Source: Acidobacteriota bacterium
GTDB taxonomy: Bacteria; Acidobacteriota; Thermoanaerobaculia; Multivoradales; J023
NCBI GenBank assembly: GCA_029263395.1
Contig: JAJCXO010000285.1
Span: 62,001 to 126,000 of the forward strand
DNA: 64,000 bases
Direction: 5' to 3'
Positions 1 through 8,288 of this stretch are shown one piece after another. The notes beneath the pieces were generated by a model that ran no database searches, was not told where the DNA came from, and was given only the letters and a program-made list of their open reading frames with translations. Both the position numbers and the translations under genes were made by a program. Numbering within the stretch: position 1 is the first letter of the stretch; every line of letters begins with the position of its first letter.

Positions 1-983
1 ACCGTAGCATTCAGGTTGGCAGAGTTCTGGCCGGTTGCGGGCGGACTGCGCACCAAGAGCCTGGTTGAGGTGATATCCAGTATCTCGGCTTCGATCCGAG
101 ATCCGATACCAAAAAACACTTGAACTTCGGCTCCAAAAGCCTCTCCGAAAATCGTCACCGGCGTCCCGCCCTCGTTGGGGCCTGAACCCGGTGTGACCGA
201 AATGATCTTCGGGATCAGCGGTGTCTGATTCCGTGTGTACGTGAAGGCATTTGCGAGGGTATCGGTTGCCGCTTCCTCCGTACCAAAATTGACCTCCAAG
301 ACGAGGCCTACAGGCCGGTTTTGCCCGGACGGCAAATCGATCTGGGGCGTCAACACAGTGATGGAGTTGGTGCCAACACCAAGGATCTGCGCATTCAGGC
401 CACCCAGGGTGACGCGCGCTGGAACGCTGAAACCGGTACCTTCGATCCGCACCTCAGTGCCACCAGCCGGCGGACCAAAATTGGGCACAAGACCACTGAT
501 CGTGAGCGGAACCAATTCCGGAGCTTCGGCAACCTGCACGATCGTTTGCCCGCTGCTCTCCTCTATTTGCGCTCGGACGGTTGTGGTCTCCACCGGGGCG
601 TTCAGCGTTGCCGTCGCGGTTCCGTTGGTGCCAAAAACGATCGCAATCGAATTGCCGATGGCACTCCCGGCCGCATTGGTTAGCGTGCCACTGGTTGTGG
701 TCAGAACTGCAGTCGAGCCTTGCGGCACGAACTGGTTGTTGTCGGTCCGACGAGCAACAATGGTCACCGTCACCGGTATTCCACTATCCACCTCGATCGC
801 TCGTGGATTAGCCGTCACCGTGATGGCGAAGCCGGTCGCAGAACCTCCTCCTTGCGGAGCCGCAGGATTCGGCGTCTGATCCGGCTCGGTTGGAGAGTCG
901 GCGTCACAAGCCCCTAGAAACATTGCCAGAGCAATGATGGGGAGTGCCTTAAGCAGGTTGAATTTTGTCACTGAGCCTTTCAT
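1..983 (-). CDS. IPT/TIG-domain lipoprotein, 3' end outside window
   Basis: Reading the minus strand from ATG at 983 gives an uninterrupted frame of 327 codons running off the left edge. The N-terminus has a lipoprotein signal peptide (LLKALPIIALAMFLGAC, Cys at about residue 26), then a Pro-rich linker, an immunoglobulin-like stretch at about residues 50-150 and two IPT/TIG-like repeats signalled by ISGLVPNFGPPAGGTEV and ISVTPGSGPNEGGTPV. Such domains are extracellular beta-sandwiches used in adhesion or surface scaffolding. It is the third gene after pilQ on the same strand, 53 bases beyond the preceding lipoprotein gene, so it may share the pilus transcript. The role in pilus biogenesis is an inference; binding partner unknown. 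Confidence 0.85.
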   Translation of the reverse strand, partial: MKGSVTKFNLLKALPIIALAMFLGACDADSPTEPDQTPNPAAPQGGGSATGFAITVTANPRAIEVDSGIPVTVTIVARRTDNNQFVPQGSTAVLTTTSGTLTNAAGSAIGNSIAIVFGTNGTATATLNAPVETTTVRAQIEESSGQTIVQVAEAPELVPLTISGLVPNFGPPAGGTEVRIEGTGFSVPARVTLGGLNAQILGVGTNSITVLTPQIDLPSGQNRPVGLVLEVNFGTEEAATDTLANAFTYTRNQTPLIPKIISVTPGSGPNEGGTPVTIFGEAFGAEVQVFFGIGSRIEAEILDITSTRLLVRSPPATGQNSANLNAT

Positions 984-1036
984 CGCGACTCTCCAGTTCA
1001 GGATCATCTGTCCTTGCTCTTTCATCACTCCGATGC

Positions 1037-1594
1037 CTAGAAAGCAGACAGGCTCGAAACGAATTCGATGGTTTGAGTCCGGGTAACGCTCGCGACCGAG
1101 GTTCCGCCCAAAGTTGTTCCAAACGCTCGGAAGCTGACGTTGAGCCTTACGGTTGTGTTGCCGGTTTCGCGATCGAAACCACCGTTGGCAATCAACAGGT
1201 CTGAGAGCGGCGGCACACGGGTCTGCTCGTTGGACATAATCGGAAAATTACTCAGGGTCAGGGTGCCACCGACAGGCACCGTACCGATGATGTTGAAAAC
1301 ATACGGTGGAGGGATCCGTGTTCCCGCATCGGCGCGCGCGAACGTCACTTCCAATGTACGAAGTTGCACATCCATCAGTGAAGAGGTTGCGCCGGATGGA
1401 TCAGCGACGATGCTGTTGACGCTGATCGCCGGAATGGTCACGGTTTCCGACTCTTCGACTCCAACCCGTAAAACGGTGCTGGTGAACTCAACTTCCAGAA
1501 GAACACCACCAGAATCGGTCTCTTCTGTGCGCTCTTCGCAACCGATCGCGAGAAAAGCGACGAGGAGCATGGATACTTTTGCTAGGGATCTCAC
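1037..1594 (-). CDS. Small lipoprotein downstream of pilQ
   Basis: A 185-residue protein starting with a lipoprotein signal peptide ending in LLVAFLAIGC (lipid Cys at about residue 19), followed by a mostly beta-strand sequence without recognisable family motifs. It contains an acidic linker (EERTEETDSG) directly after the lipid site, which is consistent with an outer-membrane or periplasmic anchor. It lies 22 bases downstream of pilQ on the same strand and upstream of a second lipoprotein gene, so it is probably part of the pil transcript. I do not recognise the family. A pilotin-like role for the secretin is conceivable from position only; nothing in the sequence shows it. Confidence 0.8.
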   Translation of the reverse strand: MRSLAKVSMLLVAFLAIGCEERTEETDSGGVLLEVEFTSTVLRVGVEESETVTIPAISVNSIVADPSGATSSLMDVQLRTLEVTFARADAGTRIPPPYVFNIIGTVPVGGTLTLSNFPIMSNEQTRVPPLSDLLIANGGFDRETGNTTVRLNVSFRAFGTTLGGTSVASVTRTQTIEFVSSLSAF

Positions 1595-1616
1595 TTTTGG
1601 CCTCCGGAAAGTCGAG

Positions 1617-4433
1617 CTACATCTGAACGATGCGCGGAGTGATGAAGATCATCAGCTCGTCGTTCTGGTCAATACGGGATCGATTCTTGAACAAGTGACC
1701 AAGAATCGGGATATTTGCCAGGCCGGGCAGCCTATCTTGGGATTGGTTGGCGGAAACTTCGTAAATTCCGCCAATGACAGCTGTTCCGCCATCGCGGACG
1801 ATAACTTTGGTTGAAGCCTCCCGCGTCGAGATCGGGGAGTTGGTTGCACCAACGACCGCCAAACCGGGCTGTGGCGATCTTTTGGCAACTGTGATTTCCA
1901 TCATCACTGTGCCTTCAGCAGTCACTTGCGGCGTCACGGTCAGTTGCAAGGTCGCATTGACGTATTGGACTGAGACCGTTCGGTTGGTGACCGTCTGAAT
2001 CGGAATCTGAACACCACTCTGGATTGATGCGGCATTGTTGTTGAGAGTCGTGACCCGCGGCGCCGACACCAGATTCACCAAACCTTCACTCTCGGCGATT
2101 TGTAGCTGCGCGTCGAGAGTGAAACTGTTCAGGATATTACCCATGGTGAGATTCAAGAAACCGTTGGCGCCACCAGTCAACAGGCCAACACCACCATCAA
2201 TCGTCCCATTGTTCGGGAACTGCAGCCCGGTCGTATTGCCGAGTGCGTTGCTCGATTCCCCGTTGAAGCCCCATTCGATGCCGAGCGAACGGCTGAATGT
2301 TTTCGTAGCCTCGATGATCCTTGCCTCGATCGTCACCTGGGGCTCTGGAGAGTCGAGATTATCGATCACAGCCAAAACCACATCGATACTACCGGGCAGC
2401 TCCCGCAGGATCAGTGTGTTGGTGCGGGTATCAACTTGGACAGTCCCACGATTCGAGAGGATCGAACCGGTACGATTTCTCAACAGAGCCGCAACTTCTG
2501 CTGCGTCGGAGTAGCTCAAACTCTTCAGGACTGTGCGCAACGGCACCGATTGCTGCTGAATCTGGCGTAATCGGCGTGCCTCTTCAGCTTCTGCCCGCAA
2601 CTGTGCGGTCGGCGCGATCCGAACAATCGTGCCATCGATATCCATACCGAGATTGTTGATCTTCAGGATCTGCCACATGGCCTGATCCCAGGGCACACCC
2701 TTCAGCTCTACTGTGACGCTACCCGCGACACCAGGTTGGATAACGAAGTTCAAGTCACTGATGGTAGAGAACGAGCGCAACGTTTCGACTAGGTCCGCTT
2801 TACGCAGCGACATGTCGATGAGCTCGCCGTAATACTGTTTCTCCTGGGCATCAATAACCAATGTGCCAAACGACGCGAGGAACTTTTCTTTTTCCTGGAG
2901 ACGTGGATCGTCGACCTTCACTTGCTGCGCCTCGAACAAGGCAACGTCGCTCGTGGCCGAAGGGCTAGACACCGAACCAGCTGGCGGAGGCGCGGAAACA
3001 GGCTGATAAACCGGCACTGACGGCGCGTTGGGTTCGATTCGGATCGGCGCCGACAGTTCGGTTGCAGTTGGGGTCTCATCCGAAGCTGGCGCGGTGGCTT
3101 CTGCAGCTACCCACTGTGGTTCTGCCAGAGCTGGTTCTGCCATCGCCGGTTCTGCCATCACTTCGTCCGCTGCTTGCTGCCCCTGAGGCTGCCCCATCAG
3201 CGCAGCTTCTGGGACGTCCGCTACTTCAGGCTCTGCTGCCGATTCGGTTTCGACCGGTTCGAAAGCGATCGTTTCAGGTTCAGGCATGGCCGTCTCAGCA
3301 TCGGCGAGTTGTGACTCTTGTGGCTCGGCCATGGCTGGCGCCAACTCGCGGGCGACGGTTACGGGTTCCGGAACCAGCGGCTCCGAGACTTCCGCCATAG
3401 CCGTCCCATCAGTACCAAACGTGACGGTTAAGCCGTCAGGGCTGCGATGGATCTTCAACTCGGTGGACTGCTGCAGATCGAAGACCACTCGCGAGACTGG
3501 ATCAGGGCGCGGCTTGAATTGACCGATACGGATCTGATCAACCTCACCACTCGCAACCGGCAGAGTTGCGCTGCCGGCAGTATTGACGACCCCTGCAAGA
3601 TCGACGACGAAGCGCTCTGGATTCTCGAGGCGAAACATCGAGTAAGCAAACTCGCCATCACCTGCGATGCGGACAACTGTTGGATTGTCGCGATTCAGAA
3701 CGTCGACCGAAAAGAGCTGACTGGCTGCAACGCCACTCGGAGGAGGCCCAACAACTGGCGCCTCCGGCGTGCCCAACGACGACTCGGCTTGCGCTGCGAC
3801 TACATTCGCCGAGGTATCAGGCGTCAAGTCTTCTTCAGGGACAGCCTCGTAGGCCAGACTTACCGGCGGCGGCGGTGGCTCCGGAGTTGCCCGCGAGGCA
3901 ACCCGAGTTTGTGGTGCCGCGCCGACCGTCGCCAACTCGATCCTCAGCAACCTACCTTCACCGGAAAGCGAATGTTCACTCGGTTTCCGAGTTTTGACGA
4001 TGAGGCGCGTCATCGGGCGTGTCGCGTCGTCGACCCGCTCGATGTCGACGGCGGCGATCAGCCCTTCAGGGCTATCTAGACTTCGCACCGAGGATGCCGG
4101 AACACTGTTCGGCAACTCGATCACGAGATCGCCAGCAGTATCGCGAAAGCTCGTCCAGACCAGAGGTCGGTCTGCGACCAACTCGACGGATTCGAGACCT
4201 GCGGCGCTGGTCAAGTCCAACGACCGAATCTCGGCCGGCACTCTCACTTGAGAGGAGGACACTGCGCCTTCTGGCCGGGCGCTGCCGGCAGACTCTGGAG
4301 CCCTTTGGCCGGTCGAGGAACAACCGATCTGAGACGCCAGAACAACTACGGCGACAGCGAGGAACCGCCAGCTGCCCCTCGGCACTGCGACTCGTCGTCC
4401 GGAACCTGCTCTGTTATTGATGCGGTCTCCCAT
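1617..4433 (-). CDS. pilQ: Type IV pilus secretin PilQ
   Basis: The protein (938 residues) forms the outer-membrane secretin ring through which type IV pili are extruded. Two AMIN-type peptidoglycan-binding regions are visible at about residues 65-155 and 235-345, then a long low-complexity Pro/Glu/Ala linker (about 350-520, with AEPAMAEPALAEP repeats), an STN domain at about 550-615 (MSLRKADLVETLRSFS, VPWDQAMWQIL), a secretin N domain (VAALLRNRTG..VDTRTNTLILRE) and the C-terminal secretin domain ending in LPGLANIPILGHLFKNRS and an ELMIFITPRIV strand. The N-terminus LASQIGCSS looks like a lipobox, which is less usual for PilQ. At 938 residues it is longer than typical PilQ (about 700-780) because of the linker. 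It is the last recognisable pil gene in the operon. Confidence 0.96.
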   Translation of the reverse strand: MGDRINNRAGSGRRVAVPRGSWRFLAVAVVVLASQIGCSSTGQRAPESAGSARPEGAVSSSQVRVPAEIRSLDLTSAAGLESVELVADRPLVWTSFRDTAGDLVIELPNSVPASSVRSLDSPEGLIAAVDIERVDDATRPMTRLIVKTRKPSEHSLSGEGRLLRIELATVGAAPQTRVASRATPEPPPPPVSLAYEAVPEEDLTPDTSANVVAAQAESSLGTPEAPVVGPPPSGVAASQLFSVDVLNRDNPTVVRIAGDGEFAYSMFRLENPERFVVDLAGVVNTAGSATLPVASGEVDQIRIGQFKPRPDPVSRVVFDLQQSTELKIHRSPDGLTVTFGTDGTAMAEVSEPLVPEPVTVARELAPAMAEPQESQLADAETAMPEPETIAFEPVETESAAEPEVADVPEAALMGQPQGQQAADEVMAEPAMAEPALAEPQWVAAEATAPASDETPTATELSAPIRIEPNAPSVPVYQPVSAPPPAGSVSSPSATSDVALFEAQQVKVDDPRLQEKEKFLASFGTLVIDAQEKQYYGELIDMSLRKADLVETLRSFSTISDLNFVIQPGVAGSVTVELKGVPWDQAMWQILKINNLGMDIDGTIVRIAPTAQLRAEAEEARRLRQIQQQSVPLRTVLKSLSYSDAAEVAALLRNRTGSILSNRGTVQVDTRTNTLILRELPGSIDVVLAVIDNLDSPEPQVTIEARIIEATKTFSRSLGIEWGFNGESSNALGNTTGLQFPNNGTIDGGVGLLTGGANGFLNLTMGNILNSFTLDAQLQIAESEGLVNLVSAPRVTTLNNNAASIQSGVQIPIQTVTNRTVSVQYVNATLQLTVTPQVTAEGTVMMEITVAKRSPQPGLAVVGATNSPISTREASTKVIVRDGGTAVIGGIYEVSANQSQDRLPGLANIPILGHLFKNRSRIDQNDELMIFITPRIVQM

Positions 4434-4626
4434 CTCATTGGCCTCCGACCGGTGATCGGTCAGTATTGACGGCTCGGCGGTCGGCTCCGCGGCGCGAGAA
4501 GAGCTGCTGCGTTCTCCAAGAGTCAGATGACCACTTCCGCGGAACTCTGCTCTTGCTGGTCAAATTCCACATGCTCTTTTCCATACCTTCCTCGCGAGCT
4601 TTCCTCTTTGATCCTTGCACAATGCG

Positions 4627-5190
4627 CTACCTGAGCTTCTTGACAACTTCTCGAAACGGTTTGAGAGCGGTCGGATCGTTTACCGACTGCTTGAAAACCA
4701 CTTCATCGAGGTTGATACGAATCACGTCTCCGTCCCAGAGTTGATCACCAACCCGCAGCAGAAAGCTGGTTTCCTGGCTGGCCGACAGGACTTGAACTAC
4801 AGGCCCATCGTCGAGAACAAAGACGCCTTCCACTGAAATTTCGTCAACCAGCAACCCAGCTGGTCCCTCTGGCCTTTTCTCTTCGCGACGAGCCGAACTA
4901 CGGCGCTGAAATAGAGAGGTGAACGGATCCCGTCGGGCACCCGGGTCATACGAATAGGTGGTCGGATCCGACAGCACCTCTTCGTCCAATTTCAACATGT
5001 CGTCGATTGCACTGAAGTCCGGTGCTTCTTCTGCAGTCTGGCCACCTTCAGGAACATACTCTTCGTCCTGAGCCGACACTGGAGCAACAATGCCCACGAC
5101 CAAAATGGCCGCCATGAACCAACTGCACCAACCAGAGTTGTTGTTGCCCTTACCAACCAAGCTCTTCGCCAACCGGCAGCTGGAGAACAT
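4627..5190 (-). CDS. pilP: Type IV pilus assembly protein PilP
   Basis: Encodes 187 residues with an N-terminal hydrophobic signal (about residues 24-40, ending VSAQ) and a C-terminal PilP-like beta domain, recognisable from YDPGARRDPFTSLF followed by ISVEGVFVLDDGPVVQVLSASQETSFLLRVGDQLWDGDV in pieces. PilP links the inner-membrane PilN/PilO pair with PilQ in the periplasm. The start ATG shares its A with the stop of pilO (TGATG), which implies translational coupling. A mature N-terminal Cys as in classical PilP lipoproteins is not evident at the expected site; the signal appears Sec-type. About 190 bases separate it from pilQ and contain no convincing gene. Confidence 0.9.
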   Translation of the reverse strand: MFSSCRLAKSLVGKGNNNSGWCSWFMAAILVVGIVAPVSAQDEEYVPEGGQTAEEAPDFSAIDDMLKLDEEVLSDPTTYSYDPGARRDPFTSLFQRRSSARREEKRPEGPAGLLVDEISVEGVFVLDDGPVVQVLSASQETSFLLRVGDQLWDGDVIRINLDEVVFKQSVNDPTALKPFREVVKKLR

Positions 5191-5762
5191 CAGATTTCCT
5201 CCTCTGGCGGCGGATTGTAGATGAAGGTCTTGATGATGAAATTGGCAGTGATGCTGTGGCGACCACCCGTAGCAGTGATCCGCAGATTCTCGACATTGAT
5301 GATTCGAGAGAACCGGCGCACTCGATCAAAGAACAGTGCCAGGTTGTGGTATTTGCCGTTCAGATGAATGGCGATCGGCCACTCGCTGTAGAAGTCACGC
5401 GGCGAAGGGTTACGTGGCGAGAAACGCAGCAGATCGAAGTCGCCCTGTTCTGTCAAACGCCGTATCCGCCTCAAGAGATCCTCGGTATTTCGACGCGACG
5501 GGAGAATCCGCAGCAGTTTGTCGAGTTCGAGCTGCAGGCGGCCAACCTCTTCTCGAAACTGCGGCAGACTCTTCATCGCAGACCGCCCTTCGTTGATCTC
5601 CCGCTCGAGGGTCTGAAGGTGCGTCTGATTACGAGCAATCTGGTTCTTCATGTCGTTGAGCTTGGCGTACTTGAACGCAACAACCAAACCGATCGCCAGC
5701 GCGACCGCGACACCAGCAGCCACATACCAGGGTTTGCCTTCTAGTCCAGTTTCAATAGCCAT
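5190..5762 (-). CDS. pilO: Type IV pilus assembly protein PilO
   Basis: A 190-residue bitopic inner-membrane protein: one transmembrane segment near residues 12-32 (WYVAAGVAVALAIGLVVAF), a coiled coil at about 35-90 and a C-terminal ferredoxin-like domain with the PilO hallmark FYSEWPIAIHLNGKYHNLALFFDRV near residues 120-145 (given here as adjoining pieces). PilO dimerises with PilN and contacts PilP to align the pilus machine. It starts 29 bases after the pilMN stop and overlaps pilP by one base, so all three genes are one operon. Length is typical for the family. Confidence 0.93.
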   Translation of the reverse strand: MAIETGLEGKPWYVAAGVAVALAIGLVVAFKYAKLNDMKNQIARNQTHLQTLEREINEGRSAMKSLPQFREEVGRLQLELDKLLRILPSRRNTEDLLRRIRRLTEQGDFDLLRFSPRNPSPRDFYSEWPIAIHLNGKYHNLALFFDRVRRFSRIINVENLRITATGGRHSITANFIIKTFIYNPPPEEEI

Positions 5763-5791
5763 AGACGTTCACCTCAGATATCGAACTCGCC

Positions 5792-7492
5792 TCAGGGGGC
5801 AGCTTCAGCAGTCGCAGCCTCTGGCGAGGCATCTCCTTGCTGCGGTACCGGCGGCGGTTTCTGATCGAACTCGAAACTGATTCGAAAGTTGTAGCTCGCT
5901 CCGGTGCCATCGCGGGTGATATCCCTGGTGTCTGGCTCTCGAAAGTCGGGCACCTTGTCCAGGTTCTCGATGAAGGAGGCGATCGCGTTGGTATTGAACG
6001 CCGTGCCGACCAAATCCACCGTGCGACCCCGAAAGTTCATCGACCGCAGCCAGACCAAATCGGGCAGCGCATTCGAGACCTGATCCATGATCTGAACCGG
6101 GCCCTCTTGTTTGAGCGTAAGGTCGTTGATCACACTGATCTTGCGCTCCAACTCTCGCTGTTTGGCCTTGAAGTCGTTGACCTCTTGCAAGATAGGCCGC
6201 AACTCGGCGACCTCCCGCTCAGCCTGTCGAATCTCTGCCCCAACAGCCTTGAGGTCGCTGTTCAAGTAGAACCACCACCCTGCTGACACCAACAGTCCCA
6301 CCACCACACCAGTGCCGAGGAAGTAGAGACTTGGATCTTGATCACCCAAGTTGATCTTGGGGCGCGACCGACGAGCAACAACTGGCCGCCGACCTTCCGA
6401 CAACAGATTGATGCGCGTCAGCAAGTCTGCCGCGTCGGCATCACCAACCTTGCGCACTCCCAGGCCGACCGAAACCGCCAACATCGGAGCGATCGAGTCC
6501 AGCCATTCGCGATTGAAATCGCTTTCCTTGAACTGGATGCGGCGGAAAGGATTCAGCAATTCTGTCGGCACACCAAAACGCTCGCGGAGGACCTCTTGCA
6601 GATTCGGCGTCAGTGCACAGCCACCGGAAAGCATCAGTTCGTCAACCGGCCCTTCGGAAGAGGTTGCACCGAAGAAATCAAACGTCTTCTGGATCTCATT
6701 CGCCATCTCGGCCGAAACAGCATCGAGAACCTTACGGGCGTCATTGGCCGAATAGCTACCTACGGATTCACCGCGTTTAAGCAACTCGGCCTGATCGAAC
6801 GAAAGATTGAATTCACGCTGAAGGGCTTCGGTGAATTGGTTTCCGCCAAACGAAATATCCCGCCAGAAGACACTCTGACCGCGGGCGATGACGTTGATGT
6901 TGGTCACACCGGCACCCATGTTGATGAGTGCCACCACCTTGAGAGGGTCGAGGTCGTAGTTCAGTTGGTAGGCGTTCTGGATCGCGAAAGCGTCGACATC
7001 GACCAGCGACGGGCTCTTCCCACTCTGGGAGATCACCGAAACATAATCGTTGACTTTCTCGCGCTTGACCGCGACCAGCAACACTTCCATGTTCTCGAGG
7101 CCAGGATCGTCATCGCTGAGCGTCACGTAATCCAGTCGGACATCGTTGATGTCGAAGGGGATATGTTGCTCCGCCTCCCACTGGATTGACTCGGCGAGCT
7201 CGTCAGGGTCCATCGCCGGCAACTCGATCTTCTTGATGATGACCGAATGGCCAGACACCGACGTGCCGAAGCTCGTGTTCTTGACGCCGGTTTGGTCGTT
7301 GAGCTTTTGGATCGCATCAACTACCAAAGAAGAATCCATGATCGAGCCGTCAACGATCGCTTCCGGAGACAGCGGCTCCACACCAATCCTTTGTAGTGTG
7401 AACTGCCCCTTGCGCTCCTTCAGCTCAACGAGCTTGACGGTCGCACTACCGATATCTAGGCCGACAACGCCTTTCGAGCGATTGAAGATCAT
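5792..7492 (-). CDS. PilM-PilN fusion protein of the type IV pilus platform
   Basis: A single 566-residue reading frame joins two proteins that are normally separate. Residues 1 to about 345 are PilM, an actin-like ATP-binding protein (VVGLDIGSATVKLVEL at the phosphate-1 position, LINMGAGVTNINV, LMLSGGCALTPNL). From about residue 355 the sequence becomes PilN: TRINLLSEG is the classical PilN N-terminal motif that docks in PilM, then a membrane span (LGTGVVVGLLVSAGWWFYL), a coiled coil and the periplasmic ferredoxin-like domain (VWLRSMNFRGRTVDLVGTA). The Pro-rich tail is unusual. In known systems the PilN N-terminus binds PilM non-covalently; here the partner is covalently tethered. It is the first gene of the pil operon. 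No stop or frameshift lies between the two halves. Confidence 0.94.
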   Translation of the reverse strand: MIFNRSKGVVGLDIGSATVKLVELKERKGQFTLQRIGVEPLSPEAIVDGSIMDSSLVVDAIQKLNDQTGVKNTSFGTSVSGHSVIIKKIELPAMDPDELAESIQWEAEQHIPFDINDVRLDYVTLSDDDPGLENMEVLLVAVKREKVNDYVSVISQSGKSPSLVDVDAFAIQNAYQLNYDLDPLKVVALINMGAGVTNINVIARGQSVFWRDISFGGNQFTEALQREFNLSFDQAELLKRGESVGSYSANDARKVLDAVSAEMANEIQKTFDFFGATSSEGPVDELMLSGGCALTPNLQEVLRERFGVPTELLNPFRRIQFKESDFNREWLDSIAPMLAVSVGLGVRKVGDADAADLLTRINLLSEGRRPVVARRSRPKINLGDQDPSLYFLGTGVVVGLLVSAGWWFYLNSDLKAVGAEIRQAEREVAELRPILQEVNDFKAKQRELERKISVINDLTLKQEGPVQIMDQVSNALPDLVWLRSMNFRGRTVDLVGTAFNTNAIASFIENLDKVPDFREPDTRDITRDGTGASYNFRISFEFDQKPPPVPQQGDASPEAATAEAAP

Positions 7493-8050
7493 GGCTTGGT
7501 TGCCTCTTTACTTCCCCGAGGCCTTGATGACAAAACGGGAATCCTTGGTCCGAACCCTTCAGCTGCCTCGATCACGCACATCTTGGGTCTAGATCTTTAG
7601 TAGCGCTTCAAAAAAGCGCCGTCGAGTCCTCATCAAGGCGATACGGATGTCTCCAAATGGCGGCGTACTGTCCTCGAAAAGGCAGCGTTAATGCTGAGTT
7701 AAGGCGAATACTTAAAGCTTTGTACGAAGCGTAGCAGTCACCCTAAGTGGTGTCAAGAAATCCAATCCGCCTTTGGCTATAAGCGACTCGGCATTTCTTC
7801 ATCGATAGCGTAGTGTGCATATTTTAACTCAATCGACTCGCCTTTGCCTACACGCGCTCACCGGATTGCTCAGCACATCGACTGAGATGAGTCAGACATC
7901 GGCACCGGCTCAAGTCTGCGGCCGCCGGAGGCTTACATCCGCTCGAACCGACAAAAATCACGCTTGATTCCGGCGATTCTCTATGAGATGCTCCGCGTCC
8001 CCCTCTTGCACGCCACGTGCGTGCCCCCCCTCAGAGTTAAGGAAATCATC
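7493..8050. other. Divergent intergenic region between pilMN and rpmB
   Basis: About 560 bases without a convincing gene, more AT-rich than its surroundings. It holds the probable pil promoter (7728-7756, minus strand), an approximately 225-base untranslated leader for pilMN with a perfect six-base-pair hairpin (GCGCTT at 7603-7608, AAGCGC at 7614-7619), and the start signals of rpmB on the plus strand (AAGGAA about 7 bases before ATG 8051). I see no clear plus-strand promoter hexamers. Confidence 0.6.
7728..7756 (-). promoter_or_regulatory. Predicted sigma70-type promoter of the pil operon
   Basis: On the minus strand a perfect -35 hexamer TTGACA (7756-7751) is followed by 17 bases and a TACGCT -10 box (7733-7728). 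It points toward pilMN and predicts a leader of roughly 220 bases. The -10 matches only three of six consensus bases, which is common in GC-rich genomes. Prediction only. Confidence 0.5.
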
Positions 8051-8281
8051 ATGGCCAAGAGATGTGCGATTTGCGATAAAGGTACCGTCAGTGGGCACAG
8101 CATCAGTCACGCCCACAACGTCACCAATAGAACTTGGAAAGCGAACCTCCAGCGGACACGTGCGGTCATCGACGGCGTGACTCGTCGGGTCTGGGTTTGC
8201 ACCCGCTGCCTGCGTAACGGCAAAGTCCAAAAGCCTCTGGTACGCAACTGGACTCCCGAGACCGACGCGCCGCAGGGTTGA
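8051..8281 (+). CDS. rpmB: 50S ribosomal protein L28
   Basis: Encodes the 76-residue large-subunit protein L28 (MAKRCAICDKGTVSGHSISH). Two CxxC pairs (C5/C8 and C50/C53) make this the zinc-binding form. The ATG at 8051 was chosen over an upstream ATG at 7964 because it has the AAGGAA ribosome site and gives the conserved N-terminus. The reading frame ends only seven bases before the convergent end of the (p)ppGpp synthetase gene, so the two transcripts must overlap. L28 is often paired with rpmG; that partner is not here. Confidence 0.97.
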   Translation: MAKRCAICDKGTVSGHSISHAHNVTNRTWKANLQRTRAVIDGVTRRVWVCTRCLRNGKVQKPLVRNWTPETDAPQG

Positions 8282-8288
8282 CGGCAAC

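Noticed and set aside
235-879. Plus-strand 214-codon ORF over the IPT/TIG lipoprotein
   Set aside because: It is the complement of a well-supported lipoprotein frame with signal peptide.
4435-4620. Minus-strand 61-codon ORF between pilP and pilQ
   Set aside because: There is an AGGAAGG-ATG pair, but the product is Arg/Ser-rich without hydrophobic core, and it would be unique in pil operons.
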